A DNA stretch of 64,000 nucleotides from contig CM066983.1 in assembly GCA_033977485.1 (NCBI GenBank), positions 110,079,580-110,143,579 of the forward strand, in the 5' to 3' direction. A program made the translations under genes and the position numbers. Below, piece after piece: positions 24,442-36,164 of this stretch. Numbering within the stretch: position 1 is the stretch's first letter; the number at the start of each line of letters is the position of its first letter. The notes beneath the pieces are model-generated. The model had not been told where the DNA came from, ran no database searches, and was given only the letters and a program-made list of their open reading frames with translations. The DNA is from Hydrangea macrophylla (taxonomy: Eukaryota; Streptophyta; Magnoliopsida; Cornales; Hydrangeaceae).

Positions 24442-26529
24442 TGTCACGACCCATCCTACTATGCGCAGGAATAGGACACGTGGCATGCCACCAAGGCTCA
24501 ACCAATTCCATTAAAGTAATAATAGCAACAGAAGATATAAGTAAAATCCTTTAAAATCAGAGTTGTAAAATGTTTTGCCCATTTGAAACTTCTTTAAAAA
24601 GAATGCATTTTTTTTGGAGACAGAGGTCCAGCCGACTGATCAAGGGACCAGTCGACTGGAGGCCTGAAGCAGAAAGTTTAAAAAGTTCAACAGCTATGTC
24701 CAGTCGACTGTGTCGGGGGCTTTAATTTTTCAGTCGGCTGATGCCTTGTTCAGTCGACTGGGCACTATGCATGCAAAATATGGTGTTTTCGTGTAGGAAA
24801 CAGTCGACTGAAAACCCATCCGGTCAACTGGAGCCTTCGAAATTAGAAGGAACTAACTCAAGAACACAGAGGTCCAGTCGACTGAAACACTGACTAGTCG
24901 ACTAATTCCTCTCAGCAAAGCTCAATTTTGCAGCATTCAAACCATGGATTTCCAAACCAATTCCCAACATCCACACGATTATAATCCATGATTCAAAACA
25001 TTTATATATAAGCATTTACTAGGAATTACAAGTACTAATCCAACTTATAACAAGATTCGATTACAACATTTTACTACTTCCAATTCTTATTACATGGTTG
25101 GAATGGAAAACAAAAGTATATACAAGACATTCCCCGGCATTCCTCGGCCTCACTCCTCACGCTTCTTCTTTCCTCTCCTCTTATCACCTGCAATGGAGTA
25201 AATCTCCACTGCTCAACTATATGCTGAGTGTACAATTCTAAATGTATGTTTATATGATAATTCATGGTTTAAGCATCTAAAACACATAGAAATAGTCTCT
25301 AGGGTGAGTGGTACACATTCATCCGGTAAATGAAAACTGATGTCGTGGAAGGCACACCTCTCCCATGCATCCCGTACACTGGTTGGATCTTCTTCCATAC
25401 CAGGTACCATGTCCTGGTTTGGCCTTCCTCCATACCAGACACAACCACAATCAAATTCACCAAATCCTCAAGGTTCGAGGAGCTTACAACCCCGGATGAA
25501 ATTGCACCAAACCTCCCTTTGACTCAAGTAGACACATAGCATGCTCACATAAAAAGTTATACATGTTTTTCATATAATTTCACGTGTATAGTTAACAGGC
25601 CTAATTAATACTTGAATTTCGCCCGGATCCAAATATCAAAGTCAATATTCAAAACATGAATTTTTCATATATTTCATAAATCTAGAATTTATACCTCATG
25701 CGATCTCTCCGAAACTTTGAAGGATCAACTAGAGGCCTGAATAATCGTCGGATCTCAGATTAAGTTTAACTGGGTTTTTCCTAAATTCCTAGAAATTAGA
25801 TTTTTTGAAAAAAGTTTCCAAACATGGCCTAAGAGGTATCAAAACGAAGGTCTTACCTCGAGGAGTTCAAATCTGAAATCTGGATAAAACCTGACGGACG
25901 AACGGTTGTCGATCGGTGTCGCAAAGTCGTAGCCACCAAATCTCCTTTTCTCTCTCCTCTCTAGAGATATTTTTAGTATGTTTGGACAAAAAGAGTCCAA
26001 GCTCATCTATTTATAGACATAGTTTCCAAAAACTATGCTTATCTCCCCACGAGTTTCCAAAACTTCTAATTATCTCTCAAAACGTCTTATACATCTACTT
26101 TATTATTTCACGAGTGAAAACTAAATTTTATAAAAGATTTCTACTAAGTTTCGTTTGGGTCCAAATTAAGGATCCAAAACCAAATTCCGTGGAATCTCTA
26201 TACTACCTACCTTTTTAGTTAACGTGTCACTCACGTTCTCACTACAGTATTCAAAATGATAATTACTAATAATCAAAACTACCAGCAATCATACAAAACA
26301 TGTATAATCACTATTCACAAGAATACCAGATATTTTAGATAACATTTAAATCATATAAATGTCATTTAACCATGCCAATGCAACATGACCTTTCAAGTTC
26401 CCGTGTCTCCACTGACACTTCACCATTAACTCACAGTCAACCCCAGTTCAAATTATTAATAACATTAATAATTTCACAAAACCTCAAATCATGTATTTTA
26501 AACTATGAAATTCTGGAACGGATGTGACA
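24442..26529 (-). mobile_element. Solo Ty3 LTR inside the MULE left TIR
   Basis: TGTCACGACC at 24442 and GGATGTGACA at 26529 are the ends of a 2,088-bp LTR in minus orientation. The MULE TIR stops exactly at its left edge and resumes at its right edge, so the insertion is clear-cut. It shares blocks with the LTRs of the 29234-38468 element (for example 'cttacctcgaggagtt'). It also shares its 3' part with the truncated LTR at 48430-49615. The flanking 5-mers (CTCTG and CACAC) do not match, which may reflect microsatellite change in the TIR or inter-element recombination. A cluster of CAGTCGACTG-like palindromes lies at 24630-24905. Confidence 0.85.
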
Positions 26530-26825
26530 CACACACTTTCTCTCTTCTTCTTCTTCTTCGTCCCCCTCTCTCTTCGACTCTCATTGTGGTCGTAATCCAC
26601 AAAACCTCTCAGTCCTTCCATCCCCTCCCACCAAACCTCTCACCCTCTATTCCCAACCTCCACTCTTTGGTCATCCCTCCAAACTCGACCTCTCTAAACT
26701 AGTCTGGCGCACTCTATCCCCGACCTTTCTCTTTAACCCCCTCAAACCCCTCACAGTCTGTGATATTGGCCCAAACCCCTCTCTGTCTCTCTTCTTCGTC
26801 CCCCTCAATCCCATCTCTCTCTCTC
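26530..26825 (+). repeat. MULE left terminal inverted repeat, inner part
   Basis: Resumes the inverted repeat after the solo LTR. 'gaccacaatgagagtcgaag' on the minus strand corresponds to 'gaccacagtgatagtcgaag' on the right arm (about 41475), followed by parallel 'cctctcagtcc' blocks. It ends in a CT-rich stretch. Confidence 0.85.
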
Positions 26826-27179
26826 TCTCTCTTTTCGATAATTGTAGCACTATCTACAGAATTCTGCGATCGGTCACGTTCCTTTGCTACACGCAGCTTC
26901 TTTGGTAATATCCTCTTCTTAAACTTTCTCAAATGAAAATAAGTTAGTATTGTTAGTCTCTCTCTCTCTCTCTCTCTTTGCAATTATTAAGATCATTAGT
27001 GTTGTTATAGATGATAATTGTGCTATTTACTTTTGTACAAGTAGGCTTTACTATGTTTTAGGGTGAATTAGGGTTGTAATTGGGAAATGGAGATTGATAG
27101 TTCATGAAAATTATTGTGAAATTGACTTATATGCATAATCTCAGTGATGTAATGGTGTATCCTTTACTATGTTTCATGC

Positions 27180-27308
27180 ATTGAATGGGTGTTACTTTAT
27201 GCAACATGGGTCTTTGTAGTAGGCTTAGGAAGGGGTAATCAATTACAATGGGTGTTACTTTATGCAACATGGGTCTTTGTAGTACGTTTAGGAAAGGGTA
27301 AGCGATTG
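27180..27308 (+). repeat. Two-copy tandem duplication of about 64 bp
   Basis: The unit 'aatgggtgttactttatgca...tttaggaa.gggtaa.c.att' occurs at about 27184-27246 and 27247-27309 with a few substitutions. It lies in the presumed 5' leader of the MULE transposase. Confidence 0.85.
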
Positions 27309-27570
27309 AAAGTAATTTCTTCAAGAAATGAGAATTATATTAGTTTGTTTAGACTTTAACATTATGGTAGACATTTTTCTTATGAACGTTTGTAGTTTCT
27401 TAGTTTTATTGTAGACTTGAATTTGGTCTCTTATCCAATATTTAGTTTCATCTTTCTTTTAGCAATTGTTACTCAAACACCACTTTTTGCATGTGAGTTA
27501 GAGAAAACAAATTAGCTAACTATATATCATGTATGATTAACTTTTTGCTAATATTAGATCCTACAATCTG

Positions 27571-29233
27571 GTGCATGTCGAATTAGATATGAATCAGCAA
27601 CTAAGTAGAACCTACAAGTTGTTTACTTGGTTAAGCATTTCAGATTCTTTAGTTGATATAGATGTGGACTATGAGATCATGGTAGAGGAAGAAGAAGCGA
27701 CTGTTGAATTGAGCCAAGATTCGAAAGGCAACGAATGGGGGGACATGTCCAATTGTCATGATATCCCCAAGTATCCTGAAGTGGCCAATGATCTAAAACC
27801 TAGTATTGGTCAATAATTTCAAACAATCGATGATGTTTACAATTACTACAATGCATATGCGAAACAGTGTGGTTTTAGTATTTGAAGTTGGACTTCTAAG
27901 AAGATGGAAGGAAGTGATGTGGTAAAAAGGAAGGAGTTTGTTTGTTTTAAACAAGGAAAGGGAAAAGTGGTTGCGGATGTTGAAAGTCAAAGGCGTCGGG
28001 GATCGGTAAAAGAGGATTGTAACACAAAGATAGCTGTTTTGAGAACCAATTATGGGGCATATGTAGTCACTAAATTTATTGAGGGTCATTGTTACCCATT
28101 GGCAACCCCGTCCAAGAAGCATCTTTTGAACTCTCATCGAAAGATTTTGAGTGTCCAAAAGAGTTTGACTCAACAACTTGTAGTTGTGAACATACCATCA
28201 AATCAACAATTCAATTTTCTTGGAGTCCAAGCTGGAGGGTTTGAAAACATTGGGTGTACATAAAAAGATTTATATAATCATCAAAGGGATATGCGTAATG
28301 AGAATAAGGGGCATAATGGAGAAATGTTGAGTGAGTATTTATAGTTGGAAAAGCAAAACAATCCATCGTTCATGTACAAAATTGAGGCAGATCATGAGCA
28401 GAGGATTAAACAATGCTTTTAGGCCGATCGAACATCTAGGCGAGCTTATAAATTTTATGGTGATGTGATCGTCTTCGATACTATATACAACACCAATCGC
28501 TACGGTATGATTTTCGCACCACTAATGGGGGTTAACAATCATGGTCAGACGATTGTTTTTGCGTGTGCATTTTTAAGTGACGAGACCTCAGATTCATTTA
28601 TTTGGCTATTCAATCAATTTTTGAAGGCTATGCTAAGTGATGCCCCTAAGATGATCATTACTGATCAAGATCTGACAATGACTAAAGCAATTTCCCAAAC
28701 TCTTCTAGATACATTCCATAGATATTGTAGTTGGCACATTTTGATAAAGTTTTCTGAAAAGTTAGACTCGGTCAAATATAGTAAGCACTATAAAGAGTTC
28801 TCCAATTGTATTTGGAATTTAGAGTCTAAGGAAGAGTTCGACGAGATAAGGATAGATCTTGTTAAAAGGAGTGGATTAGACGCCAATAATTGGCTAAAGT
28901 CAATTTATGAAATTCGTTCGAAATGGGTGCCTGTTTATTGTAATCACATTTTCTTGGCCAATATGACAAGTAGCCAAAGAGCTTAAAGCTCTCACTTAAT
29001 TTTCAAGAGATTTGTCAAGAAGGAGAATTCATTAGTTGATTTCATGATTCAATTTGGTAGGGGGCTACGACGCCAACAAAATGAAAAGTTATTGTCTGAT
29101 CACAAAGATCGGACCGAGAGGCCTATGGTGAAGTTGCTTCATGACGATTAGTTACAAATGGTTAATATTTATACATGGGAAAAGTTTTATGAACTCCAGG
29201 ATGAGCTTTGGAAGTCCTTGAACTATAGATATG
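27571..29233 (+). pseudogene. FAR1-type MULE transposase, N-terminal and catalytic part (seven stops)
   Basis: A single frame runs from 27571 to the Ty3 insertion point. It is broken only by in-frame stops at 27814, 27883, 28261, 28342, 28420, 28984 and 29149, with no frameshift. It shows the FAR1-type DNA-binding start (about 27820-28120: VYNYYNAYAKQCGF, then a KEFVCFKQG segment). The MULE transposase core follows (about 28465-28800), with FDTIYNTNRY, TDQDLTM and the FHRYCSWHI motif. The conserved TSSQRA region and the IYTWEKFYELQDELW segment follow. In active relatives this protein binds the TIRs and cuts DNA with a DDE site; plant FAR1/FHY3 light-signalling factors derive from such transposases. 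Here it is dead. It continues at 38474. Confidence 0.9.
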
Positions 29234-31342
29234 TGTCACAACCCGGTCTCACAATAGCAGAACCGGAGTCCGTGGCACGCCACTGAGGCTAAACCAATTC
29301 GTTAACGTTCCCAAAAGATTTTTGTTTTAAGAACACACGCAGCGGAACAAAACAAAACATTTAGAAAATTAGCAGTCCAGTCGACTGATACTGGTCTAAC
29401 ATAAACTTGATTTTTCAAACACAATCCAGTCGACTATTTTCTACGCCCAGTCGACTGGGGCTTAAAATCTTCAGTCGACTGGTACGGTCCGGTCGACTGA
29501 AGTCCAGCCTGGATACAAAATATATAATTTGCAAATACGACCCAGTTGACTGTGTCGAGGACCCAGTCGACTGATCCTCTATAAAAAGATGAAGTGAGTT
29601 GCTGGAAAAGAGGGTCCAGTCAACTGTTCCACAAACCAGTCGACTGATTTATGCAGCAGCACACTTAGCAGAATTTCTAAGTTTAAAAGCTTTTTGAAAT
29701 CGTTCAGGGATTAAACACACACACAAAACTCACTCCAAAGTGATCCTAACTGGATTAAAACATTACTAAAGCATAATTACAACATGCTACTAACCATTAC
29801 AACGTTTCAAATCCATTCTACGATTCCTAGTTAAACATGGCCAACAAGTTATAAAATTCTTATTACAAACGTCTCTATTACAAAAACTACGAAATGCACA
29901 TGATGAGTCGCCTTCTACCAATACTCCCATAGCCCACGTACTCACTTTTGCGAATCCTTGATGACATTAATACCTGAAATGGTTATTTGAATAACCACAC
30001 ATATTCAATTTGTTTAAGCTAACGCTTAGTGAATAAAACAACATATGCACATAAATGATAAACATGCTCGCATTCATATCTCTGCAATTCATACTAATCT
30101 CCGGAGCCTCACGTGTAAGTCCCATACTCCCAATCCACAACTCCTCGCCAATAAGTCCACGCAAAAGGGTAAGACCTACGATTCTTCTCTTCAATCGTGC
30201 GACCTTAATGCCTATATCGGCTCCACAAAATGGCTTAGTAACCACATGCTCCTTTGACCCAAATAAGCAACTCAATATGCTCAAATACATATCACCATAC
30301 TTGCGGTAAACAAAACATGTCACCATACTATTGGGCCTACTTATCAATATAATTGCCCAATATGAACTACGCAATATATCTCTATGAATTAATACATGCT
30401 ATTCACACAAAACATGAATATATATCAAGAAATCATTCCAAAAACATAGTTGAATCACTCACCTCCGAATAACGCTCCTATAATTCAATCCAAAGAAAAC
30501 CCAAGCACAAAGAACGTGCAGAAGTTCGCCTAGTACAATTCCTATTGATCAAAAGTCCAAATATCAACTTTTATGAAAAATTCTAGAAAACAACTTTTCA
30601 ACAAACTTGGCCAAACAAGGCCTAATAGGTATCAAAACGACGGCCTTACCTCGAGGAGTTCGAATATGAAATTTGGTGAATAACCAGCGGACGAACGGTC
30701 GTCGTTTGGCGTCGAGAAGCTCTAAGCAATCAAATCTCCCTTTTGGCCTCCTCTTGGATTTTAGGTTAAAAGTTTAGAAAAAAATCTGAAGTCATCTCTA
30801 TCTATATATAGGCAACACTTTTGGAAATCGTGTTTACCTCCCTGTGAGTTTTCAAAACTCCTAATCAATCTCTGAAACTTTCTACACAGCTAATTCATAG
30901 CTTTACAAGTAAAACCTCAAAATTATAAAAGTTTCTGACTAAGTTCTGTTTGGTTACTAAAACGCTATCTTCTACGTGACCTTTATGAAGTTGCTAATTA
31001 GCCTACCAAATTAATAACATGTTAATTCGTCCTCAACAAGCTACTAAAATTAACAACAGAAATAAATTCTAAACTAGAAATAATGCAGATAGTGAAATAC
31101 ACAAGTAAACATTTATTTTTAGATAAATATTTAAGTATTCCACAATGACCGTCTCATACTTGGAGAGACTTCACAACAGCCAAACTCTCATTCAACACCG
31201 TCTCAATGGGTTCTCTAATACATATACCCAAATCGATTCGTTAGTCAAAACTCACTTAAATATGTGCCAAAGATGCACAACACATCACATTATCATGCAT
31301 GACAATGTAATGATATGCAATAACACACATGCGGGTGTTATA
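29234..31342 (-). repeat. 3' LTR of the nested Ty3 element
   Basis: 2,109 bp. Near its 3' end (29372-29650) it holds nine CAGTCGACTG-like sites. It still shows the intact pre-insertion sequence (GAAGCTCTAAGCAATC, about 30715) of the site where the other LTR received a hAT MITE. Confidence 0.9.
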
Positions 31343-31435
31343 ATACTCTCCCACTTAAAATAAGTTTGTCCCCAAACTTATACCTCATGTCTCAAAAAGG
31401 TGTGAATACTGAGTATGCATCTCATCTTCCAATTC

Positions 31436-32940
31436 TCATGTCATCTCCTCTGTCGTTTGGCTACGCCATAACACTTTCACTTTCGATATTACTTTAATCC
31501 GTAAGGTTTGATCCTTCCGATCCAAGATCTCTACCGGATAAGCAACATATGTCAAATCACTCTGAATCTCACTTGGTGTCGGAGTCATCACTTGATCTCT
31601 ATCTTCCGCTAAATGTTTTCGTAACAACGATACATGAAACACATTATGAACTTGAGCATACTCACTCGTCAAGTTCAATCGATATGCTACGGGTCCAACT
31701 CTCCCAATGATCTCAAAAGGTCCTACGTATCTCAGGTTGAGTTTCTCGACGTATCTCCGTTTGAGTTTCCCGTATCTCCCAAATCTAGTGATCCCCTTTA
31801 AAGGTGACACCTTCAAATACACTAAATTTCCCACGTCAAATTCCAACGGTCGTCTACGCTTGTCGGCATAACTCTTATACCTACTATGAGCCGTGAGTAA
31901 CCGTTTTCTAATTACCTTTTTCTTGTCCGTCGTCTCTTGCACAATTTTTGACCCTTCAATCATTCTTTCTCCCACTTCCATCCAACTAATCGGTGAACGA
32001 CATACACGACCATACAAAGCTTCATAAGGAGCCATCCCAATACTCGACTGAAAAGTGTTGTTATATGCGAACTCAATCAACTACAACTGGTCTTCCCAAT
32101 CACCCTGAAAATCAAGTACACATAAACAAAGCATGTCTTCCAATATTTGGATTACTCTTTTCGTTTGACCATCAGTCTGAGGATGAAAAGCAGTACTGAA
32201 ATGCAATTTGGTACCCATTGCTTCTTGCAAGGCCCTCCAAAACTTTGATGTAAAACTACTATCTCATCTGAAATAATCGAAACTAGAATACCATGTAGTC
32301 TCATAATCTCGCGGATATACAACTTAGCTAACGTCATTGGCCTAGTTGTTCGAAGTGGTAGGAAGTGCGACGATTTCGTCAAACGGTCAGCAATCACCCA
32401 AATAATAGTATTCGTTCTCTTAGATCTCGAAAACCTACTAACAAAGTCCATTATAATGTGTTCCCATTTCCACTCGGCTGTCGATAACGGTTGTAACAAT
32501 CTCGAACGTACTTGGCCTTCGGCCTTTACTTGTTGACAACTCGTACAATGTGAAACGTAGCATGCTATCTCTCTCTTCATTCTCGGCCACCAATAAACAT
32601 ATCTCAAGTCTTTATACATCTTGGTACTTCTTGGATGAACGGTGTACTTCGTATTGTGTGCTTCCTCTAGGATGTTCCGTTTTAATTCTTTCTCGTTAGG
32701 TACACAAATTCTACCCTTCAATCTCAAAACATTGTTTTCAAAATTAATCCCGGTTGCTTGCCCATCGGAATCTCATCACAAATTTTCTTTAAAGCCACAT
32801 CTTGAAGTTGTTTCCCCATGATCTCGTGAATCAAGAGTGGTTGAGCCACAATCGTCATCATCAAGCCACTTTCAATCCTCGGAATCACCTCAAGCTCCAA
32901 ATTCTCCATATCTTGAATCAATTCTTTCTGAGAAGTCAAA
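31436..32940 (-). pseudogene. Integrase and chromodomain region of the nested Ty3 element
   Basis: Frames 32724-32939, 32152-32727 and 31436-32080 (minus) read in order as linker, H2C2 zinc-binding motif (HPRSTKMYKDL with CTSCQQVKAEGQ), integrase core (IMDFVSRF with WVIADRLTKSSHF) and a C-terminal domain (YADKRRRPLEFDVGNLVYLKVSP and NVFHVSLLRKH). The DDE core is broken by frameshifts near 32150-32280 and the chromodomain end is frameshifted. It is non-functional. Confidence 0.85.
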
Positions 32941-34400
32941 TCTGATGCGGTGTTGGTTGGTGCTTTATGACTAAGAGCATTGACGACTATATTCGTTTTG
33001 CCCGGATGATACTAAATTGACAAATCATAGTCCTTCATCAACTCTAGCCATCTCTTTTGCCTCATGTTCAAATCTCGTTGTGTGAACAAGTATTTCAAAC
33101 TCTGACGATCAGTATATATCTCACATTTCTCCCCGTATAAGTAATGATGCCAAATCTTCAATGCAAAAATCACGGTGACTAATTCTAGATCATATGTCGG
33201 ATAGTTCTTCTCGTGCGGTCTAAGTTACCTCAACGCATAGGCAATGACCTTGTTACCTTGCATAAGAACACAACCTAAACCTCTATATGAAGCATCACTG
33301 TAAATGATAAACCCTTCAGTCCCTGTCAGAACAGCTAAGATTGGTGGCTTCACTAGTCGACCTTTCAACTCTTGAAAACTTTTTTCACATTCCGGACTCC
33401 ATACAAAAGCAACATCTTTCCTCATCAACTATATTATCAGCATTCCAATACGCGAAAAGTCTTTTACAAACCTCCGGTAATAACCAGCCAATGCCAGGAA
33501 ACTTCGGATCTCTATCACATTCGTCGGTCTCAGCCAATTGGTAACTGCTTCTATCTTCTGAGGATCTACTGAAATTTCCTTCGCTGATACTATATGTCCA
33601 AGGAAAGCAATCTCTGTCAACCAAAACTCACACTTCTTCAATTTTCCAAACAATCTCTTCTCACGTAAACGTTGTAAGGCTAATCACAAATGGTGTTCGT
33701 GATCTTCAACACTTTTGGAATAGATTAGAATGTCATCATAAATACGATAACAAACTCGTCTAAATAGTCTTTGAAAACACAATTCATCAAGTCCATGAAA
33801 GCAGCTGGTGCGTTAGCCACTCCAAACGGCATAACCAAAAATTTAAAGTGACCATATCTAGTTCTGAAAGCTATCTTCTCAATATCTTCCTCCTTAACTT
33901 TTAACTAGAGGTAACCGGATCTCAAGTCAATCTTTGAAAATACCTGAGCCCCTTGCAACTAATCAAACAAGTCAACTATTTACGGCAACGGATACTTATT
34001 CTTAACGGTCAACTTGTTCAACTCTCGATAGTCGATACACATACACATTGTTCCATCCTTCTTCTTCACAAACAAGACTGGAGCTCCCATGGCAAAACAC
34101 TCGGTCGGATAAAACCCTTCTCCAATAGTTCTTCTAACTAAATTTTTGATTCTTTCAATTCTACCGGTGCCATTCGGTACGGTGCTTTAGATACCGGTTG
34201 TGACCCTGGTAATACCTTTATCGTGAACTCAAGCTCTCTTTCAATTAATACGTCGGAAAACTCATAAAAAAAACATATTGGAATTCTCGAACTACTGGAA
34301 TGTCTTCTACGAGTGGTCCAAGAACTCTCGTGTCAATAATTGAACATAAGAAATCCGAACAACCTCTCTTCAACATGGTCACACCCTTACCCTGAAAGTT
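32941..34400 (-). pseudogene. Reverse transcriptase and RNase H remnants of the nested Ty3 element
   Basis: 33225-33653 (minus) contains the RT thumb/connection ([27 protein letters not shown]) and the RNase H start ([16 protein letters not shown]). 32941-33225 keeps the 'HYLYGEKCE' type RNase H segment in other frames. Upstream (33660-34400) the RT palm is recognisable only in pieces with stops and frameshifts. Confidence 0.8.
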
Positions 34401-34433
34401 AAACTCTTCTTGTCCTGGCGGATAGAAACTAAC

Positions 34434-35930
34434 TCACTTCTGTTCATAATCAATCTTAGCTTGATTGACCGATAACCAATCCATACCCAAGATAATAACA
34501 AAGTAGTTCACTATCAACGGAATCAAATCGACGCTCAAGACCTTATCGCCTATCTTGATCTCACACGACTTGAATACCGAAGAAGTTACTAACGGTTCAC
34601 TACTAGGCAATGATACACACAAAACATATCTTAACAGTTTAAACTTAATAGTTAAATTCTTAACGAAGTCACGTCATACAAATGAATGCGTCGAACCAGA
34701 ATCTATAAGTACATGTACAGGATATGAACAAATAAGAAGAATGTCTGATACGACTATATCATCTGTATTCCCTGGCCTGAGCTAGAAGTATCTTCCTTGT
34801 TGTTGCTCAACTCCCTTTCTTTTATCCACCCGTTGCCCTATCTTTGATCCACTCGGCATACTCGATTCCCTGGTACTTATTCCTGGTTATCTCTTACTCG
34901 GACAGTTCTTCGCTATATGTCCCGGTTGCCCACATTCAAAACATTTCCCCCTCATCTCTGGGTTATAGCTCTTGGCGTTCGAGGTGGTGTTCGGTGCGGT
35001 CGAATTTGCATTCAAAGGATAATTTAAGGAGATATGCCCTAATTGCTTACATAGGTAACACGTGATCAATTGATAGTAGGTTCCTCTGTGTCGTAGGTTA
35101 CATGTCGGGAATAATAGTCTCGAGTCTCCCATTAACGTACTCCCTCCCTGACTACTCACATTCGATCCTGAATCTTGCGTGAACGGTTTCTATATATTTC
35201 CTTGACTCTTGCCCCTATTGTCATTTGCCCTCTTCTCTTGTTGTCTTTGTCGATAGCGATCGACACTTATCTCGGCAATACGGGCAGCTACCTCAACTAA
35301 AGAGACGGTCGGGTATTGCAACATATCTACATGGCTATGGATATTCTCCTTAAGTCCTTCCTCAAACTTACGAGCTTTGTCCTCATCAGTTGGAACTATT
35401 ATTTTCCCAAAATATAATAACGCATTATAACGAGAAATATACTCACTAACCATCATGTCTCCCTGAACCAAACTCGCAAACTTTTGACGTTTCTGAGTAT
35501 GAGCAGATCGAGGAAAGAAACGCTTGTTGAATTCATCTCTGAATGCTTACCACGTAGTTGGCTTCCCTTGTTCAAGCATGTTGTTCCACCAATCCAATGC
35601 TTCCCCCATTAACGTATCGAATGCACAAAGAATTTTTTCTTCGTCGGTACATATCACTTGACGGAAATGTCTTTCCATATCCATCACCCAGTGGTCGGCC
35701 AAGTCTATGTTGGTTTATCCATAATACAAAGTCGGTTTCCTTTTGTGGAACTGTTCTGTGATGGTGTGTTGAGGTCTTAGTACTGGTGGTGCATTAATGT
35801 AGCGAATTTCAATCGGTAGGGCCTGAACATTCATCTAATCTCTTTCTCTTACGGCTTGAACAAAATTTCCCACCATGTTTACTATCTGATCTATTCTCGA
35901 ATGCGGTGACAACTCTCTTGTCAGATTAGC
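34434..35930 (-). pseudogene. Gag and protease remnants of the nested Ty3 element
   Basis: 35190-35471 (minus) shows a retrotransposon Gag segment (ARKFEEGLKENIHSHV). 34887-35159 shows two CCHC knuckles; the first ends in Tyr instead of Cys, while the second (CFECGQPGHIAKNC) is intact. 34434-34622 holds the post-protease motif VIILGMDWLS. Stops separate the pieces. Only about 220 bp separate Gag from the primer-binding site, so there is no upstream extra ORF here, unlike the element at 54457. Confidence 0.8.
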
Positions 35931-36148
35931 CATAAAGTTTCAAGAATTTTTCTTGTTGAGTTCAATGCATAATGACTATGCATGCTATGCCACAATAGAT
36001 ATATGTGCACAGTTCATCATCACAATTAACAAATGCTATCATATGAGAAATTTTAACAATGATAACAACATTATCATCATAAACATACACTCTACTCGAC
36101 GTCACTCAACATATAACGCCACTCGTCCCCAAGGCTCTAAACCTACAA

Positions 36149-36159
36149 CTCTGATACCA
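36149..36159 (-). other. Primer-binding site of the nested Ty3 element
   Basis: TGGTATCAGAG on the minus strand, complementary to the 3' end of initiator tRNA-Met, five bases after the 5' LTR end. Confidence 0.8.
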
Positions 36160-36164
36160 CTAAA

